Shown here: piece by piece, positions 26,962 to 37,929 of the stretch
How the letters are laid out: the number at the start of each line of letters is the position of its first letter
Position numbering within the stretch: the stretch's first letter is position 1
NCBI RefSeq assembly: GCF_024741795.1
Contig: NZ_CP102950.1
Location: forward strand, 558,001-622,000
DNA from: Arthrobacter sp. CJ23
GTDB taxonomy: Bacteria > Actinomycetota > Actinomycetes > Actinomycetales > Micrococcaceae
Direction of reading: 5' to 3'
Length of the DNA stretch: 64,000 nt
Made by a program: the position numbers and the translations under genes
The notes under the pieces: model-generated
Databases searched by the model: none
The model's input: only the letters and a program-made list of their open reading frames with translations
What the model was told of the DNA's origin: nothing

Positions 26962-27224
26962 CCGTGCGATCGGGACGGTCCGCCGGAACGTCGTCGGATA
27001 CTTTTGTCGCGCCGTTCCATTGCATATCCGCAGAACAGGGCGGAACATGGGGTATGTACACCGATTGGGGCAATCTCCTGATTGTGAGCTGTGGGGCCTG
27101 GGTGCCTGGGCCGGACCCGGCAGCTCAATGGTGGTACCGCAGGAATGGGCGCATTGGGGGCGTCCATTTTTTCGTTAACGAATCTGCTCGTCGCCGCGCC
27201 CGCTGTGGACGCCTGGACGCCCGA

Positions 27225-27254
27225 TTGGGTGATGCGGAAAATGTCAGGTACAGT
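27225..27254 (+). promoter_or_regulatory. Candidate promoter of tRNA-Ser
   Basis: TTGGGT (27225-27230) and TACAGT (27249-27254) are spaced 18 nt apart and lie 26 nt before the tRNA, a fair match to a housekeeping promoter. Confidence 0.3.
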
Positions 27255-27280
27255 GGAACCTGCTTTTGATTCAGAAGCAA

Positions 27281-27365
27281 GGAGAATTCGCCTAGCGGCC
27301 TATGGCGCACGCCTGGAACGCGTGTTGGGTTAACGCCCTCGGGGGTTCAAATCCCCCATTCTCCG
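27281..27365 (+). tRNA. tRNA-Ser (anticodon GGA)
   Basis: An 85-nt class II tRNA. Acceptor arms GGAGAAT and ATTCTCC pair; the D-arm starts GCCTAGCGG; the anticodon stem is CACGC/GCGTG with loop CTGGAAC (GGA at 27315-27317, reading TCC/TCT serine codons); a long variable arm follows; the T-loop is GGTTCAAATCC. The CCA end is not encoded. Confidence 0.96.
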
Positions 27366-27469
27366 CGGTTGGCCCCGGTCCCAGGACCGGGGCCTTTTGC
27401 GTATCCGGAAGCCAGCGCCCGACGGCCAGCGCCCGACGGCGGTGCGGGCCTTGGGCGCCCGCCAAACGC

Positions 27470-28369
27470 CTACCCCTGCGCCGCAGCAACCCTTTCCAGC
27501 ACTTCCCGGCAGGCCAGGATGGCCGGGTGGATGCGGCCGGCCGTGCGCGTCGAGGTGAACACGGTCCGCTTCGGGAGCCCGGGAAGCTCGAGCAGCTGCA
27601 CGGGGCGGGTCCGGCCGGTCCATACCAGGTCCGGCATGAGGGCCACGGCGTTCCCGGATTCGATGAGGCGGATCTGGGCCTGAAGGTCGGCGGTTTCGTA
27701 ACGGACGTCCGGCTCGAATCCGGCGGAGCGGCAAGCCTGCTCGGCCCAGTGCCGGGAGGCGGCGCCCCGCGGCTCCATGACCCACGCCATGGAAGCGGTA
27801 TCGGCCAGAGAGGACACCGCCTCCCCGCCGAGCCCCAGCGGGGGAGTGGCCAGGCGGAGGGCATCGCTCGTCAGTACAGCCCGGTCCAGGCCGGGGTGGT
27901 GCGGCGCGGCGTGGCCGGGGTACTGCTCGGCCACCACCAGGTCGAAGTCCCGCGCCCACGTCTCGTACAGGGCAGTCTCGGGTTCACGCTGGATCATCTC
28001 GACACGGACCTCGGGGAACTCCCCGCTCATGATCGTGAGGAAGTCCGGCAGCAGGGCCAGCGCCGCCGACTGGAACACCGCCAGCCGCACGGTGCCGTTC
28101 ACGGTGGACAGCGAGGCGGCAAGGTCCGTCTCGGCCCGTTCCAGGATTTCCAGCAGCGAAGCGGTGTGGGACACCAGGATCTCCGCCTGCGGTGTCAGCT
28201 GCACCCGCCGGCCGGTCTTCCGGAGCAGCTCAACCCCGGCTTCCTTCTCCAAAAGGGTCAGCTGCTGGGAGACCGACGACGGGCTGTACTGCATCGCGGC
28301 GGCCACCTCGGCGAGGGTGCCCCGGATCTTCAATTCATGCAGCAAACGCAGTCTGCGGACGTCCAGCAT
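27470..28369 (-). CDS. LysR-family regulator, probably of putA
   Basis: A 299-residue regulator. The N-terminal helix-turn-helix is LDVRRLRLLHELKIRGTLAEVAAAM followed by SPSSVSQQLTLLEKEAGVELL; the rest is a LysR-type ligand-binding domain with VRLAVFQSAALALLPDFL. The ATG at 28369 has GGAGG 5-6 nt upstream; a start at 28402 would add 11 residues without a ribosome site. It is divergent from putA across a 125-nt region with a clear inverted repeat, so control of proline use is the simplest reading. Ligand unknown. Confidence 0.85.
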   Translation of the reverse strand: MLDVRRLRLLHELKIRGTLAEVAAAMQYSPSSVSQQLTLLEKEAGVELLRKTGRRVQLTPQAEILVSHTASLLEILERAETDLAASLSTVNGTVRLAVFQSAALALLPDFLTIMSGEFPEVRVEMIQREPETALYETWARDFDLVVAEQYPGHAAPHHPGLDRAVLTSDALRLATPPLGLGGEAVSSLADTASMAWVMEPRGAASRHWAEQACRSAGFEPDVRYETADLQAQIRLIESGNAVALMPDLVWTGRTRPVQLLELPGLPKRTVFTSTRTAGRIHPAILACREVLERVAAAQG

Positions 28370-28410
28370 GGCAGCCTCCAAAACATCGGAAAAAGTAAGC
28401 AATATTCTTC

Positions 28411-28428
28411 GGAAAAGGTCGCTTTTCC
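28411..28428. promoter_or_regulatory. Inverted repeat between LysR gene and putA, likely regulator site
   Basis: GGAAAAG (28411-28417) and CTTTTCC (28422-28428) form a perfect inverted repeat with a 4-nt gap. A direct copy of the left half, CGGAAAAAG, lies about 25 nt further left. This fits paired LysR contact sites. Confidence 0.5.
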
Positions 28429-28494
28429 TAACGTGATTGTAGATCCATACTGGTGGAAACGAAGCACCTCATCGCCCCAGAAGGAACGACACCC

Positions 28495-31400
28495 ATGAAC
28501 AGCTCCACCCGGGATGCCACCATCAACAGCACCCAGGACTCCGGGCACCAGGAACTGGCCCACGAGGCCACTGCCCTGGTCCGCCACTGGCTCACCGAGG
28601 CCAGCAAGATCCCCGTGGACGTCTCCGCCCAGCGCCTTGCCGGTGTCCTGAAGGACCCCAGCGGCCTGGACTTCACCGTCGGATTCGTCGACGGCGTCAT
28701 CCGGCCCGAGGACCTGTCCGTCGCTGGCCGCAACCTTGCCCGCCTGGCCCCGAAGGTTCCGGCGTTCCTTCCCTGGTACATGCGCGGAGCCGTCCGGCTG
28801 GGCGGTGTCATGGCCCCGGTCCTGCCGCAGATCGTCATCCCGATCGCCCGCCGCGTGCTGCGCGAGATGGTGGGCCACCTGATCGTGGACGCCACCGACG
28901 CCAAGCTGGGCCCGGCCATTTCCAGGATCCGCCAGGACGGCGTGCACCTGAACGTCAACCTGCTCGGCGAGGCAGTCCTGGGCGAGCACGAGGCGCAGCG
29001 CCGCCTCGAGGGCACCCTCAAGCTCCTGGCCCGGGACGACGTGGACTACGTCTCCATCAAGGAATCCTCCACCGTGGCCCCGCACTCCCCGTGGGCCTTC
29101 GACGAGGCCGTGGACCACATCGTGGAGAAGCTCACCCCGCTCTACCGCCTGGCCGCGTCCTTCCCCAAGCCCAAGTTCATCAACCTGGACATGGAGGAAT
29201 ACAAGGACCTTGGCATGACCATCGCCGTGTTCAAGCGGATCCTGGACATGCCGGAGTTCAAGAACCTCGAGGCCGGCATCGTGCTCCAGGCCTACTTGCC
29301 GGACGCCCTGTCCGCGATGCAGGAGCTGCAGGAATGGGCCTCGGCCCGCCGCGCAGGCGGCGGAGCGCCCATCAAGGTCCGCGTGGTCAAGGGCGCCAAC
29401 CTGCCCATGGAGCAGGTGGAAGCCTCCCTGCACGACTGGCCGCTCGCCACCTGGGGCACCAAGCAGGACTCTGACACCAACTACAAGCGCGTCATCAACT
29501 ACTCGCTGCACCCGGACCGGATCAGGAACGTCCGGATCGGCGTGGCCGGGCACAACCTCTTCGACGTCGCCTTCGCCTGGCTGCTCGCCAAGGAACGCGG
29601 CGTAACGGCAGGCATCGAGTTCGAGATGCTCCTCGGAATGGCCACCGGCCAGGCCACGGCCGTCCGCAAGGACGTCGGCAGCCTCCTCCTCTACACGCCG
29701 GTGGTGCACCCGGGCGAATTCGACGTCGCCATCGCCTACCTGATCCGCCGCCTCGAAGAGGGCGCCAGCCAGGACAACTTCATGTCCGCGGTGTTCGAAC
29801 TGAGCGAAAACGAGGCGCTCTTCGAACGCGAGAAGCAGCGCTTCCTTGCCTCCCTCGCGGAGTTGGATGACGAAGTCCCGGCGCCCAACCGCATCCAGGA
29901 CCGCCGCCTTCCGGCCGAGCCTGCCCCGCTGGAGGGCTTCCGCAACACCCCGGACACCGACCCCGCACTCCCGGCCAACCGCGCCTGGGGCCGTGCCATC
30001 CTGGACCGCATCCCGGGCTCCACGGCCGGCAACGCGATCGTCGAGTCCACCAATGTCAGCGACGCACAGGAACTGGACCGCATCATCGCCAGCGCCGTGG
30101 AGGCAGCCGAAAAGTGGGGCGCGCTCCCGGCCGCCCAGCGCGCAGCCATCCTGCACCGCGCCGGCGACATCCTGGAAGCCCGCCGTGCCGAGCTCCTCGA
30201 GGTCATGGCCTCCGAGACCGGCAAGACGATCGACCAGGGCGACCCCGAGGTCAGCGAGGCCATCGACTTCGCGCACTACTACGCCGAGCGCGCCAAGGAC
30301 CTGGAAAGCGTCGACGGCGCCACCTTCGTCCCCGCCAAGCTCACCGTGGTGACCCCGCCGTGGAACTTCCCGGTGGCGATCCCGGCGGGCTCCACGCTGG
30401 CAGCGCTCGCCGCCGGCTCCGCCGTCGTGATCAAGCCTGCCAAGCAGGCCCGCCGTTCCGGTTCCGTCATGGTGGACGCCCTCTGGGAAGCGGGCGTGCC
30501 GCGCGAGGTGCTGGCGCTCGTCCAGCTCGAAGAGCGCGAACTGGGCACCCGGCTGGTCTCGCACCCCAGCGTTGACCGCGTCATCCTGACCGGCGGCTAC
30601 GAGACGGCCGAGCTGTTCCGCTCCTTCCGCCAGGACCTGCCTCTTCTTGCGGAAACGTCCGGCAAGAACGCCATCATCGTCACCCCGAGTGCCGACCTGG
30701 ACCTCGCCGCCAAGGACGTGGTGCACTCCGCGTTCGGGCACGCCGGGCAGAAGTGCTCCGCGGCGTCGTTGGTGATCCTGGTGGGCTCCGTGGCCACCTC
30801 GGACCGTTTCCGCAACCAGCTGGTGGATGCCGCCCGCTCGCTCACCGTGGGCTACCCAGCGCAGGCCACCACCCAGATGGGCCCCATCATCGAGCCGGCC
30901 AAGGGCAAGCTCCTCAACGCCCTGACCACCCTGGGCGACGGCGAAAGCTGGGCGGTCAAGCCTGAGCGCCTCGACGAGAGCGGACAGCTCTGGTCCCCGG
31001 GCATCCGCTCCGGCGTCAAGCGCGGCTCCTACTTCCACCTGACCGAGTTCTTCGGCCCGGTCCTGGGCGTCATGACGGCGGCCACCCTGGAGGAGGCCAT
31101 CGCCATCCAGAATGAGATCGAATACGGCCTCACCGCGGGCCTGCACTCCCTCGACTCGGCTGAAATGGGCGTCTGGCTGGACACGATCCAGGCCGGCAAC
31201 CTGTACGTCAACCGGGGCATCACCGGCGCGATCGTGCAGCGCCAGCCGTTCGGCGGCTGGAAGAAGTCGGCCGTCGGCGCGGGCACCAAGGCCGGCGGAC
31301 CCAACTACCTGATCGGCCTGGGCAGCTGGCTTCCCGCCGAGCCGAAGGCCCAGCGCGGCACCGTGCTCCAGGGCGCCGCGGCACGGCTCCTCGCCGCAGC

Positions 31401-31959
31401 GAAGTCTGCCGGCGACGCCGTCTCCGCGACGGAAGCAACAGCCCTGCAGCAGGCCCTTTTCAGCGACGCCGCCGCCTGGGATGCCGAGTTCGGCACCCGC
31501 AAGGATGTTTCGGCGCTGACCGCCGAGCGCAACGTGTTCCGCTACCGTCCGGTGCCCGTCACCGTCCGCCTCTCCGAAGGCGAGCGACTCTCTGAGCTGC
31601 TCCGCGTGGTGGCTGCCGGCGCAGTGGCGGGATCGGCACTCAAGGTGTCCTCCGCCGCCGGGCTCCCGGACGCTCTGGTCTCCGTGTTCGCGAGCCTGGG
31701 CGTCAGCGTCCGGATCGAGGACGACGCCGCGTGGCTGGCCCGTGCGTCAGCGTTCGACGCCGGCCGGATCCGCCTGATCGGCGGGGACAGCAGCGCGCTG
31801 AGCGCCGCCCTGGGTGGCCGCCCCGACGTCGCGATCTACCACGGCACGGTCACTCCGGCCGGGCGCATCGAGTTGCTGCCGTTCCTGCGCGAGCAGGCCG
31901 TCAGCATCACGGCACACCGCTTCGGCACCCCGAACCACCTCTCGGACGCGCTGATCTGA
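28495..31959 (+). CDS. putA: Bifunctional proline dehydrogenase / L-glutamate gamma-semialdehyde dehydrogenase
   Basis: A 1154-residue enzyme that oxidises proline to glutamate in two steps with FAD and NAD. The proline dehydrogenase barrel spans about residues 20-440 (KESSTVAPHSPWAFDEAVDHI, RVVKGANLPMEQ, FEMLLGMA). The aldehyde dehydrogenase spans about 500-970, with PPWNFPVAIPAG, catalytic Glu in LLAETSGKNA and Cys in GHAGQKCSAAS. About 170 extra C-terminal residues form an ALDH-like tail domain, as in longer PutA types. No ribbon-helix-helix domain is present, so it does not regulate itself. The ATG at 28495 has AAGGAA 8 nt upstream, better than a GTG at 28453. Confidence 0.95.
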   Translation: MNSSTRDATINSTQDSGHQELAHEATALVRHWLTEASKIPVDVSAQRLAGVLKDPSGLDFTVGFVDGVIRPEDLSVAGRNLARLAPKVPAFLPWYMRGAVRLGGVMAPVLPQIVIPIARRVLREMVGHLIVDATDAKLGPAISRIRQDGVHLNVNLLGEAVLGEHEAQRRLEGTLKLLARDDVDYVSIKESSTVAPHSPWAFDEAVDHIVEKLTPLYRLAASFPKPKFINLDMEEYKDLGMTIAVFKRILDMPEFKNLEAGIVLQAYLPDALSAMQELQEWASARRAGGGAPIKVRVVKGANLPMEQVEASLHDWPLATWGTKQDSDTNYKRVINYSLHPDRIRNVRIGVAGHNLFDVAFAWLLAKERGVTAGIEFEMLLGMATGQATAVRKDVGSLLLYTPVVHPGEFDVAIAYLIRRLEEGASQDNFMSAVFELSENEALFEREKQRFLASLAELDDEVPAPNRIQDRRLPAEPAPLEGFRNTPDTDPALPANRAWGRAILDRIPGSTAGNAIVESTNVSDAQELDRIIASAVEAAEKWGALPAAQRAAILHRAGDILEARRAELLEVMASETGKTIDQGDPEVSEAIDFAHYYAERAKDLESVDGATFVPAKLTVVTPPWNFPVAIPAGSTLAALAAGSAVVIKPAKQARRSGSVMVDALWEAGVPREVLALVQLEERELGTRLVSHPSVDRVILTGGYETAELFRSFRQDLPLLAETSGKNAIIVTPSADLDLAAKDVVHSAFGHAGQKCSAASLVILVGSVATSDRFRNQLVDAARSLTVGYPAQATTQMGPIIEPAKGKLLNALTTLGDGESWAVKPERLDESGQLWSPGIRSGVKRGSYFHLTEFFGPVLGVMTAATLEEAIAIQNEIEYGLTAGLHSLDSAEMGVWLDTIQAGNLYVNRGITGAIVQRQPFGGWKKSAVGAGTKAGGPNYLIGLGSWLPAEPKAQRGTVLQGAAARLLAAAKSAGDAVSATEATALQQALFSDAAAWDAEFGTRKDVSALTAERNVFRYRPVPVTVRLSEGERLSELLRVVAAGAVAGSALKVSSAAGLPDALVSVFASLGVSVRIEDDAAWLARASAFDAGRIRLIGGDSSALSAALGGRPDVAIYHGTVTPAGRIELLPFLREQAVSITAHRFGTPNHLSDALI

Positions 31960-31991
31960 CCCTGAGGAACGCCAGGGTTCGCAGCCCCGCG

Positions 31992-32032
31992 GCAGCCGGG
32001 CAGGACGGTCACCAACCGCCCTGCCCGGCTGC
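31992..32032. terminator. Bidirectional terminator between putA and the convergent gene
   Basis: A perfect 13-bp inverted repeat (31992-32004 and 32020-32032) with a further 4-bp inner pairing, followed by TGTTT on the putA strand. Confidence 0.8.
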
Positions 32033-32044
32033 TGTGTTTAGCGG

Positions 32045-32965
32045 TTACGCTTCAAACCCCAGCCGCCGGAGCCGCTCCCGGGCGGCCAGTTCGCTGGAGC
32101 TGACCGGACCCAGCGCAAGGCGCACGACGCCGAGGGTCGCCCGCGCCGCGGACCTCGCCGGGAAGGGGACCGGCCCGATCCGGGCCAGCTGCAGGCCCAG
32201 CAGCTCACGGTATTTCGGTTCGAGGCTCGCGACGGCGGCCGCGAACAGGATGCGGTACCCGGGCTTGAGTGTGGGGTGCAGGGGCGGGTGGTGGATGAAG
32301 GCCACGGTTTCGGCCAGGCGTTCGTCCGCGAGCAAATCGCCGGAACAATACCAACGGTCGAGGTCAGCGCGCACCGCGGCTTCTGTGAGCGGGGGAGACT
32401 CGATGCCCATGAGCCGGCCGGCCTGCGCCCATTCGCGCACGTAGGCGTCGGGTCCGCCGGGAACGGGGCGGCCCCAAATCCGGTTGGCCGCGAGGAACGA
32501 ATCGGCGTAGGCCACATGGACCCAGGACAGGAGCTCCGGATCGTTGGCCGCGTACCGGCGGGTGGATCCGTGCGCGTCCACGTAGCTGCCTTGCACATAC
32601 TCGTGGATCTTCCGAACGCGGTGCGTGGCCGCCTGGGCGGCCTCGGTGGAACCGTACGTGACCGTGAAGATCCAGCGGATGGTGCTCGCCAGCCGGCCGA
32701 GTGGATCCTCCTTGAAGCCCGAATGGTCGTACACGCCGGCCAGCGCCCCGGGATGCAGGGACTGCATGAGCAGCACACGGATGCCCGCCACGATGGTGGA
32801 CATCGAGCCGTGCACCGCCCACACGGCGGACCCCGGAAGGTGATATCCGGCGTCGTTCCCGTCCGCCAGGCGCGGCACCCACTCGGGCGTCGAATCCGGC
32901 TGCCCGGTGAACGTCCGCCTGATCTCTCCCTGGACTTCCTTGAGGTAGTTCCTCATGGCACCCAT
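32045..32965 (-). CDS. MpaB/rubber-oxygenase-like family protein (DUF2236)
   Basis: A 306-residue mostly helical protein. The segment PGSAVWAVHGSMSTIVAGIRVLLMQSLHPGALAGVYDHS is the conserved core of the DUF2236 / Lcp-MpaB family, whose characterised members bind haem b and act as oxygenases; the HPGAL motif and the later WVHVAYADSFL are typical. The substrate is unknown. The ATG at 32965 or a second ATG at 32956 could be the start; neither has a strong ribosome site. Confidence 0.82.
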   Translation of the reverse strand: MGAMRNYLKEVQGEIRRTFTGQPDSTPEWVPRLADGNDAGYHLPGSAVWAVHGSMSTIVAGIRVLLMQSLHPGALAGVYDHSGFKEDPLGRLASTIRWIFTVTYGSTEAAQAATHRVRKIHEYVQGSYVDAHGSTRRYAANDPELLSWVHVAYADSFLAANRIWGRPVPGGPDAYVREWAQAGRLMGIESPPLTEAAVRADLDRWYCSGDLLADERLAETVAFIHHPPLHPTLKPGYRILFAAAVASLEPKYRELLGLQLARIGPVPFPARSAARATLGVVRLALGPVSSSELAARERLRRLGFEA

Positions 32966-33023
32966 TCTTGCGCAGCACCCGCCGTTGGCGCAGCTATCTG
33001 GGCGGGCCCCGCTCGCGGAAAAG

Positions 33024-33059
33024 GTCCGGGCCCGCTGTGTGCACACAGCGAGCCCGGAC
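33024..33059 (-). terminator. Intrinsic terminator after the MFS gene
   Basis: A 36-nt near-perfect inverted repeat: outer arms GTCCGGGC / GCCCGGAC, one mismatch, and an inner 18-bp palindrome. Read on the minus strand it is followed by CTTTTCC, just after the MFS stop codon. Confidence 0.8.
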
Positions 33060-33076
33060 GATTCCCGCGAGTCCGG

Positions 33077-34540
33077 CTAAGCGGCGGGGCCGGTCCCGAC
33101 GGCGGCGACTGCCCGGCGTCGGGCCGGTGACGCCGCGACGAGCAGCGCGGCGATCGCGACGGCGGCGCTCAGGATGAGCCCCGGACGGTACATGTCGAGC
33201 ATCGCGGCGGCGCTGGCCGTTCCGGCTTCCTGTCCGGAACCGCTGACGATGGCCGTGGTGACGGCCAGGACCAGCGCGGCACCCACCTGCGTGCTGGTCT
33301 GGATGAGGCCGGCGGCCAGGCCCTGCTCGGAATCGCGGATGCCTGCGGTGGCCTGGACGTTGATGGACGGGAAGGCCAGCGCGAAGCCAATGCCCAGCAG
33401 GATCATGGACGGCAGGATGTCCAGGACGTAGTTGGGCGTGGTGCCTACCCGCAGGAACCACACGTAGCCCAGCCCCAGCGAGACCAGCCCGGTGAGGATG
33501 AGCCGGGTGGCGCCGAACTTCTCGATCAGCCGGTCCGCGAACGGGGCGCTCGAAGCGACGATCAGCCCCGCCGGCAGCAGGGCCAGCGCCATCCCCAGCG
33601 GCGACCAGCCCAGCACCGACTGCAGGTACATGGTCACGATGAACTGGAAGCTCAGGTAGGAACCGAACAGGCCGACGGCGCTCAGGTTGGCCCGGGCCAC
33701 CCAGCCTTCCCGCAGGATGCCGAAGCGGATCAGGGGGTGCTTGACACGGTTCTCGATGACGGCGAACGCGGCCAGCACGGCGGCGGAGATGGCGAATCCG
33801 GCGATTGTTGCCACAGATCCCCAGCCCTTTTCCGGCGCGGAAACCAGCGTGTAGACGAGGCCGAGCATGCCCAGTGCCAGCGTCACGGCGCCACAGATGT
33901 CGTGCCCGCTGTCCTGTGCGGACGGCTTGTCGCGGGGGATGAACCTGCTGCCCAGGATTACCGTGATCACGGCGATCGGCACGGACACCAGGAACGTCCA
34001 GCGCCAGCTGAAGCTGGTCATGAGGCCGCCGACCACCAGGCCCAGGGAGAATCCGCTGGCGCCGAAGGTGGTGAAGATGGAGAGGGCCTTGTTGCGCTCG
34101 CGGCCCTCGGCGAAGTTGGTGGTGATGATGGAGAAACCGGTGGGTGCCGTGAAGGCCGCTGCCAGGCCCTTCACGAAGCGGGTGGCGATCAGGATGGCCG
34201 GATCATCCACGAGGCCGCCCACCAGGGAGGCCGCCGCGAAGACCGTCAGGGCAATGAGGAAGATCCGACGGCGGCCCAGCAGGTCCGCGAGGCGGCCGCC
34301 CAGGAGCAGGAGGCTTCCGTAGCCCAGGACGTAGGCGGAGACGATCCACTGCAGCGAATCGGTTCCGAGGTGGAGTTCGTGGCCAATGGAAGGCAGGGCC
34401 ACGCCCACCATGGAGACGTCCAGCCCGTCGAGGGCCAGGACGGTGCAGACGACCATCAGCAGCATCCACTGGGCGCGCGTCCAGCGGACTGCCGTGTGGA
34501 GCCGTTCGGCGGGTCTTGCGAGGGTGCTCGGAGAAGTCAT
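33077..34540 (-). CDS. MFS drug/metabolite exporter, EmrB (DHA2-like) type
   Basis: A 487-residue transporter with about 14 membrane segments. The first has ALDGLDVSMVGVALPSIG, a form of the DHA family motif, and the loop between segments 2 and 3 has GGRLADLLGRRRIF. Such proteins usually export drugs or toxic compounds using the proton gradient. The gene is divergent from a MarR regulator with clear palindromes between, so it is probably repressed until an inducer is present. Cargo unknown. Confidence 0.88.
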   Translation of the reverse strand: MTSPSTLARPAERLHTAVRWTRAQWMLLMVVCTVLALDGLDVSMVGVALPSIGHELHLGTDSLQWIVSAYVLGYGSLLLLGGRLADLLGRRRIFLIALTVFAAASLVGGLVDDPAILIATRFVKGLAAAFTAPTGFSIITTNFAEGRERNKALSIFTTFGASGFSLGLVVGGLMTSFSWRWTFLVSVPIAVITVILGSRFIPRDKPSAQDSGHDICGAVTLALGMLGLVYTLVSAPEKGWGSVATIAGFAISAAVLAAFAVIENRVKHPLIRFGILREGWVARANLSAVGLFGSYLSFQFIVTMYLQSVLGWSPLGMALALLPAGLIVASSAPFADRLIEKFGATRLILTGLVSLGLGYVWFLRVGTTPNYVLDILPSMILLGIGFALAFPSINVQATAGIRDSEQGLAAGLIQTSTQVGAALVLAVTTAIVSGSGQEAGTASAAAMLDMYRPGLILSAAVAIAALLVAASPARRRAVAAVGTGPAA

Positions 34541-34553
34541 GGCAACAATGTAT

Positions 34554-34608
34554 ATGACGCGTCATTGAATGACAAGGAATATTATGACGTGGATTTTAAA
34601 TGCGTCAT
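34554..34608. promoter_or_regulatory. Two MarR-type operator palindromes
   Basis: ATGACGCGTCAT (34554-34565) is a perfect 12-bp palindrome. ATGACG (34584-34589) and CGTCAT (34603-34608) form the same arms with a 13-nt gap. Both lie in the AT-rich stretch between the divergent MFS and MarR genes. Confidence 0.7.
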
Positions 34609-34624
34609 GAACTAGAATCGGGGC

Positions 34625-35002
34625 ATGGCAACAACGCAGGACCGCCAGTTGGTTGAGCAATGGCGCGGCATCCAGAACTCGTATTTCCGCACTGCGGCTG
34701 CGATTGACCGCGCCCTCGAAGCCAAGTTCGGCGTCGGCCTGAACGAATTCGAAATCCTGGACCTCGTTGCCGAGAGCGTGGATGCCGCCTGCCGCATGAA
34801 GGCCCTGGGCGAGCGGACCCCCATGACGCAGAGTGCCGTGTCCAAGGTGGTGGACCGCCTCGAAAAGGCCGGATTGGTATCCCGGCATGCTTGCGAGGAC
34901 GACCGCCGCTCACTGTTCCTCGAACTCACCGAGGCCGGCCGCGCCCTGCATGCCGATGCCGCCGTCGAGCACCGGGCGCTGCTGAAGGAAAACCTCGCCT
35001 GA
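34625..35002 (+). CDS. MarR-family regulator of the divergent MFS exporter
   Basis: A 125-residue winged-helix protein, slightly short for the family. It shows GLNEFEILDLVAES, the recognition helix TQSAVSKVVDRLEKAGLVSRH, and the wing CEDDRRSLFLELTEAGRALH. The inducer is unknown. Control of the neighbouring exporter is inferred from the divergent layout and shared palindromes. Confidence 0.88.
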   Translation: MATTQDRQLVEQWRGIQNSYFRTAAAIDRALEAKFGVGLNEFEILDLVAESVDAACRMKALGERTPMTQSAVSKVVDRLEKAGLVSRHACEDDRRSLFLELTEAGRALHADAAVEHRALLKENLA

Positions 35003-35113
35003 GATCGACGGCTTCCCCGCCGCCCCGCGAGGCCTTCCCTTTCCCCCTGAACTCGGCCACAATGGAGCTTGCTCGCCATGCTGGGGTTTGGCGCCGCTGA
35101 CTTGGGAGTTGCT

Positions 35114-36598
<1,485 letters not shown>

Positions 36599-36685
36599 CC
36601 AGGCGTCTCGAAAGGTCACATCCTGCGCTCGCCCCGTAGACTCGATGACGGCAATTGCCGCCGTCGACGTCGTAAGGAAGCGCCC

Positions 36686-37165
36686 ATGACCAGCCTGTAC
36701 AGCATCCCGCTCACGCTCAATGACGGCTCGGACGTGGATTTCGGCCGTTTCAAGGGCAAAGCCGTGATGGTGGTCAACGTGGCTTCGGCGTGCGGTTACA
36801 CCCGCCAGTACGCGGGCCTGGAAGAGCTCTACGGCAAGTACCGCGGACAGGGCCTGGAGATCCTGGGCGTGCCCTGCAACCAGTTCGGCGGCCAGGAGCA
36901 GGGTTCGGACGCCGAGATCGCCGAATTCTGCCAGCGCAACTTCGGCGTGACCTTCCCGCTGACCACCAAGGCCAACGTCCTGGGCAAGGAACAGCACCCG
37001 CTGTTTGCCGAACTTACCCAGACGGACGACGAACCGGTCAAGGTGAAGTGGAACTTCGAGAAGTTCCTTGTCAGCCGCGACGGCGAGCTGATCGCCCGCT
37101 TCCCCTCCGCCGTCGAGCCTGACTCCGAAGAGCTCATCGATGCCCTCGAAAAGGCCCTCGCCTAA
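36686..37165 (+). CDS. Glutathione peroxidase family protein (thiol peroxidase)
   Basis: A 159-residue enzyme that reduces peroxides. It has the catalytic Cys in VNVASACGYTRQY, the conserved Gln in GVPCNQFGGQE (with a second Cys), and WNFEKFLV with the catalytic Trp. As in other bacteria, the active residue is Cys rather than selenocysteine, and thioredoxin or mycothiol is a likelier electron donor than glutathione. AAGGAAG lies about 7 nt before the ATG. Confidence 0.93.
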   Translation: MTSLYSIPLTLNDGSDVDFGRFKGKAVMVVNVASACGYTRQYAGLEELYGKYRGQGLEILGVPCNQFGGQEQGSDAEIAEFCQRNFGVTFPLTTKANVLGKEQHPLFAELTQTDDEPVKVKWNFEKFLVSRDGELIARFPSAVEPDSEELIDALEKALA

Positions 37166-37200
37166 GCCCTTAGCTGCGTCCCTGCCCCTAGGCTGAGGCG

Positions 37201-37929
37201 ATGGACTCCATTCCCGATGCCGACGTCGGCAGCTGGCTTTGTTCGCTCCTCGACACCACGTGGCGGGACATGCACGTGGTGGTTCCGCACGGCTTTGAGG
37301 CCTATGCCCGGGTGTTCCATCCCGCCTACCGGGACCGGCCCGCGGACACCGGTTCCTGGCACGGCCAAGAGCGGCCCGTGTACGTGGACATCGAGCAGGA
37401 GTCTGTTTCCTGGGCCGAAGTGGCACGGGCTTTCGGGGCGACGATGCATCCCCTGGCCCAGTACCAAGAGCTCCCGGGTCCCGAAAACGGCCCCTACCGC
37501 GAAGTGCTCGATGCCGCCGGCTGGCGCTACGCAGCGCCGGTGCAGGGAAACCTGGACGTCGAGGTTCTCGCGTCGCTCGCGAAGCAGCTGTGCCGGCACA
37601 CTGCCACGCCGGACCGAGGTGTGGCTGCCGTCTGGGAAGGCTGGGGAGGCCTCACCAGCTCGGCGGGCTATAGCCAGCCCACCTTCGTTGAAGGGGTGGC
37701 AGCGGCGGGACCGGGAACCTTCGCCCTGGACGCGCCATGGCACCACGATCCGTGGTGGCCGCAGTCCCCGAGCCTTCTCTGGCCCGAGGACCGCTCCTGG
37801 GTCCTGGTGACCGAGGTCGACTTCGACTCGACCATCATCGCCGGCAGCTCCGCCCTGGTCGCCGCGCTCGTCTCCGATTCCGGGATCGAAGCCCTCCGGA
37901 TCGACGAAGGCAGCCGGCTCAGCATTTAG
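37201..37929 (+). CDS. Conserved actinobacterial hypothetical protein
   Basis: A 242-residue soluble protein rich in Trp (FALDAPWHHDPWWPQSPSLLWPEDRSW). It resembles conserved actinobacterial proteins of unknown function; no catalytic motif or membrane segment is seen. It follows the glutathione peroxidase gene by 35 nt and overlaps the convergent SDR gene by 4 nt. Confidence 0.72.
   Translation: MDSIPDADVGSWLCSLLDTTWRDMHVVVPHGFEAYARVFHPAYRDRPADTGSWHGQERPVYVDIEQESVSWAEVARAFGATMHPLAQYQELPGPENGPYREVLDAAGWRYAAPVQGNLDVEVLASLAKQLCRHTATPDRGVAAVWEGWGGLTSSAGYSQPTFVEGVAAAGPGTFALDAPWHHDPWWPQSPSLLWPEDRSWVLVTEVDFDSTIIAGSSALVAALVSDSGIEALRIDEGSRLSI

Noticed and set aside
28330..31146. 938-codon minus-strand frame inside putA
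   Set aside because: Same cause; the plus strand carries a complete PutA with both active sites.
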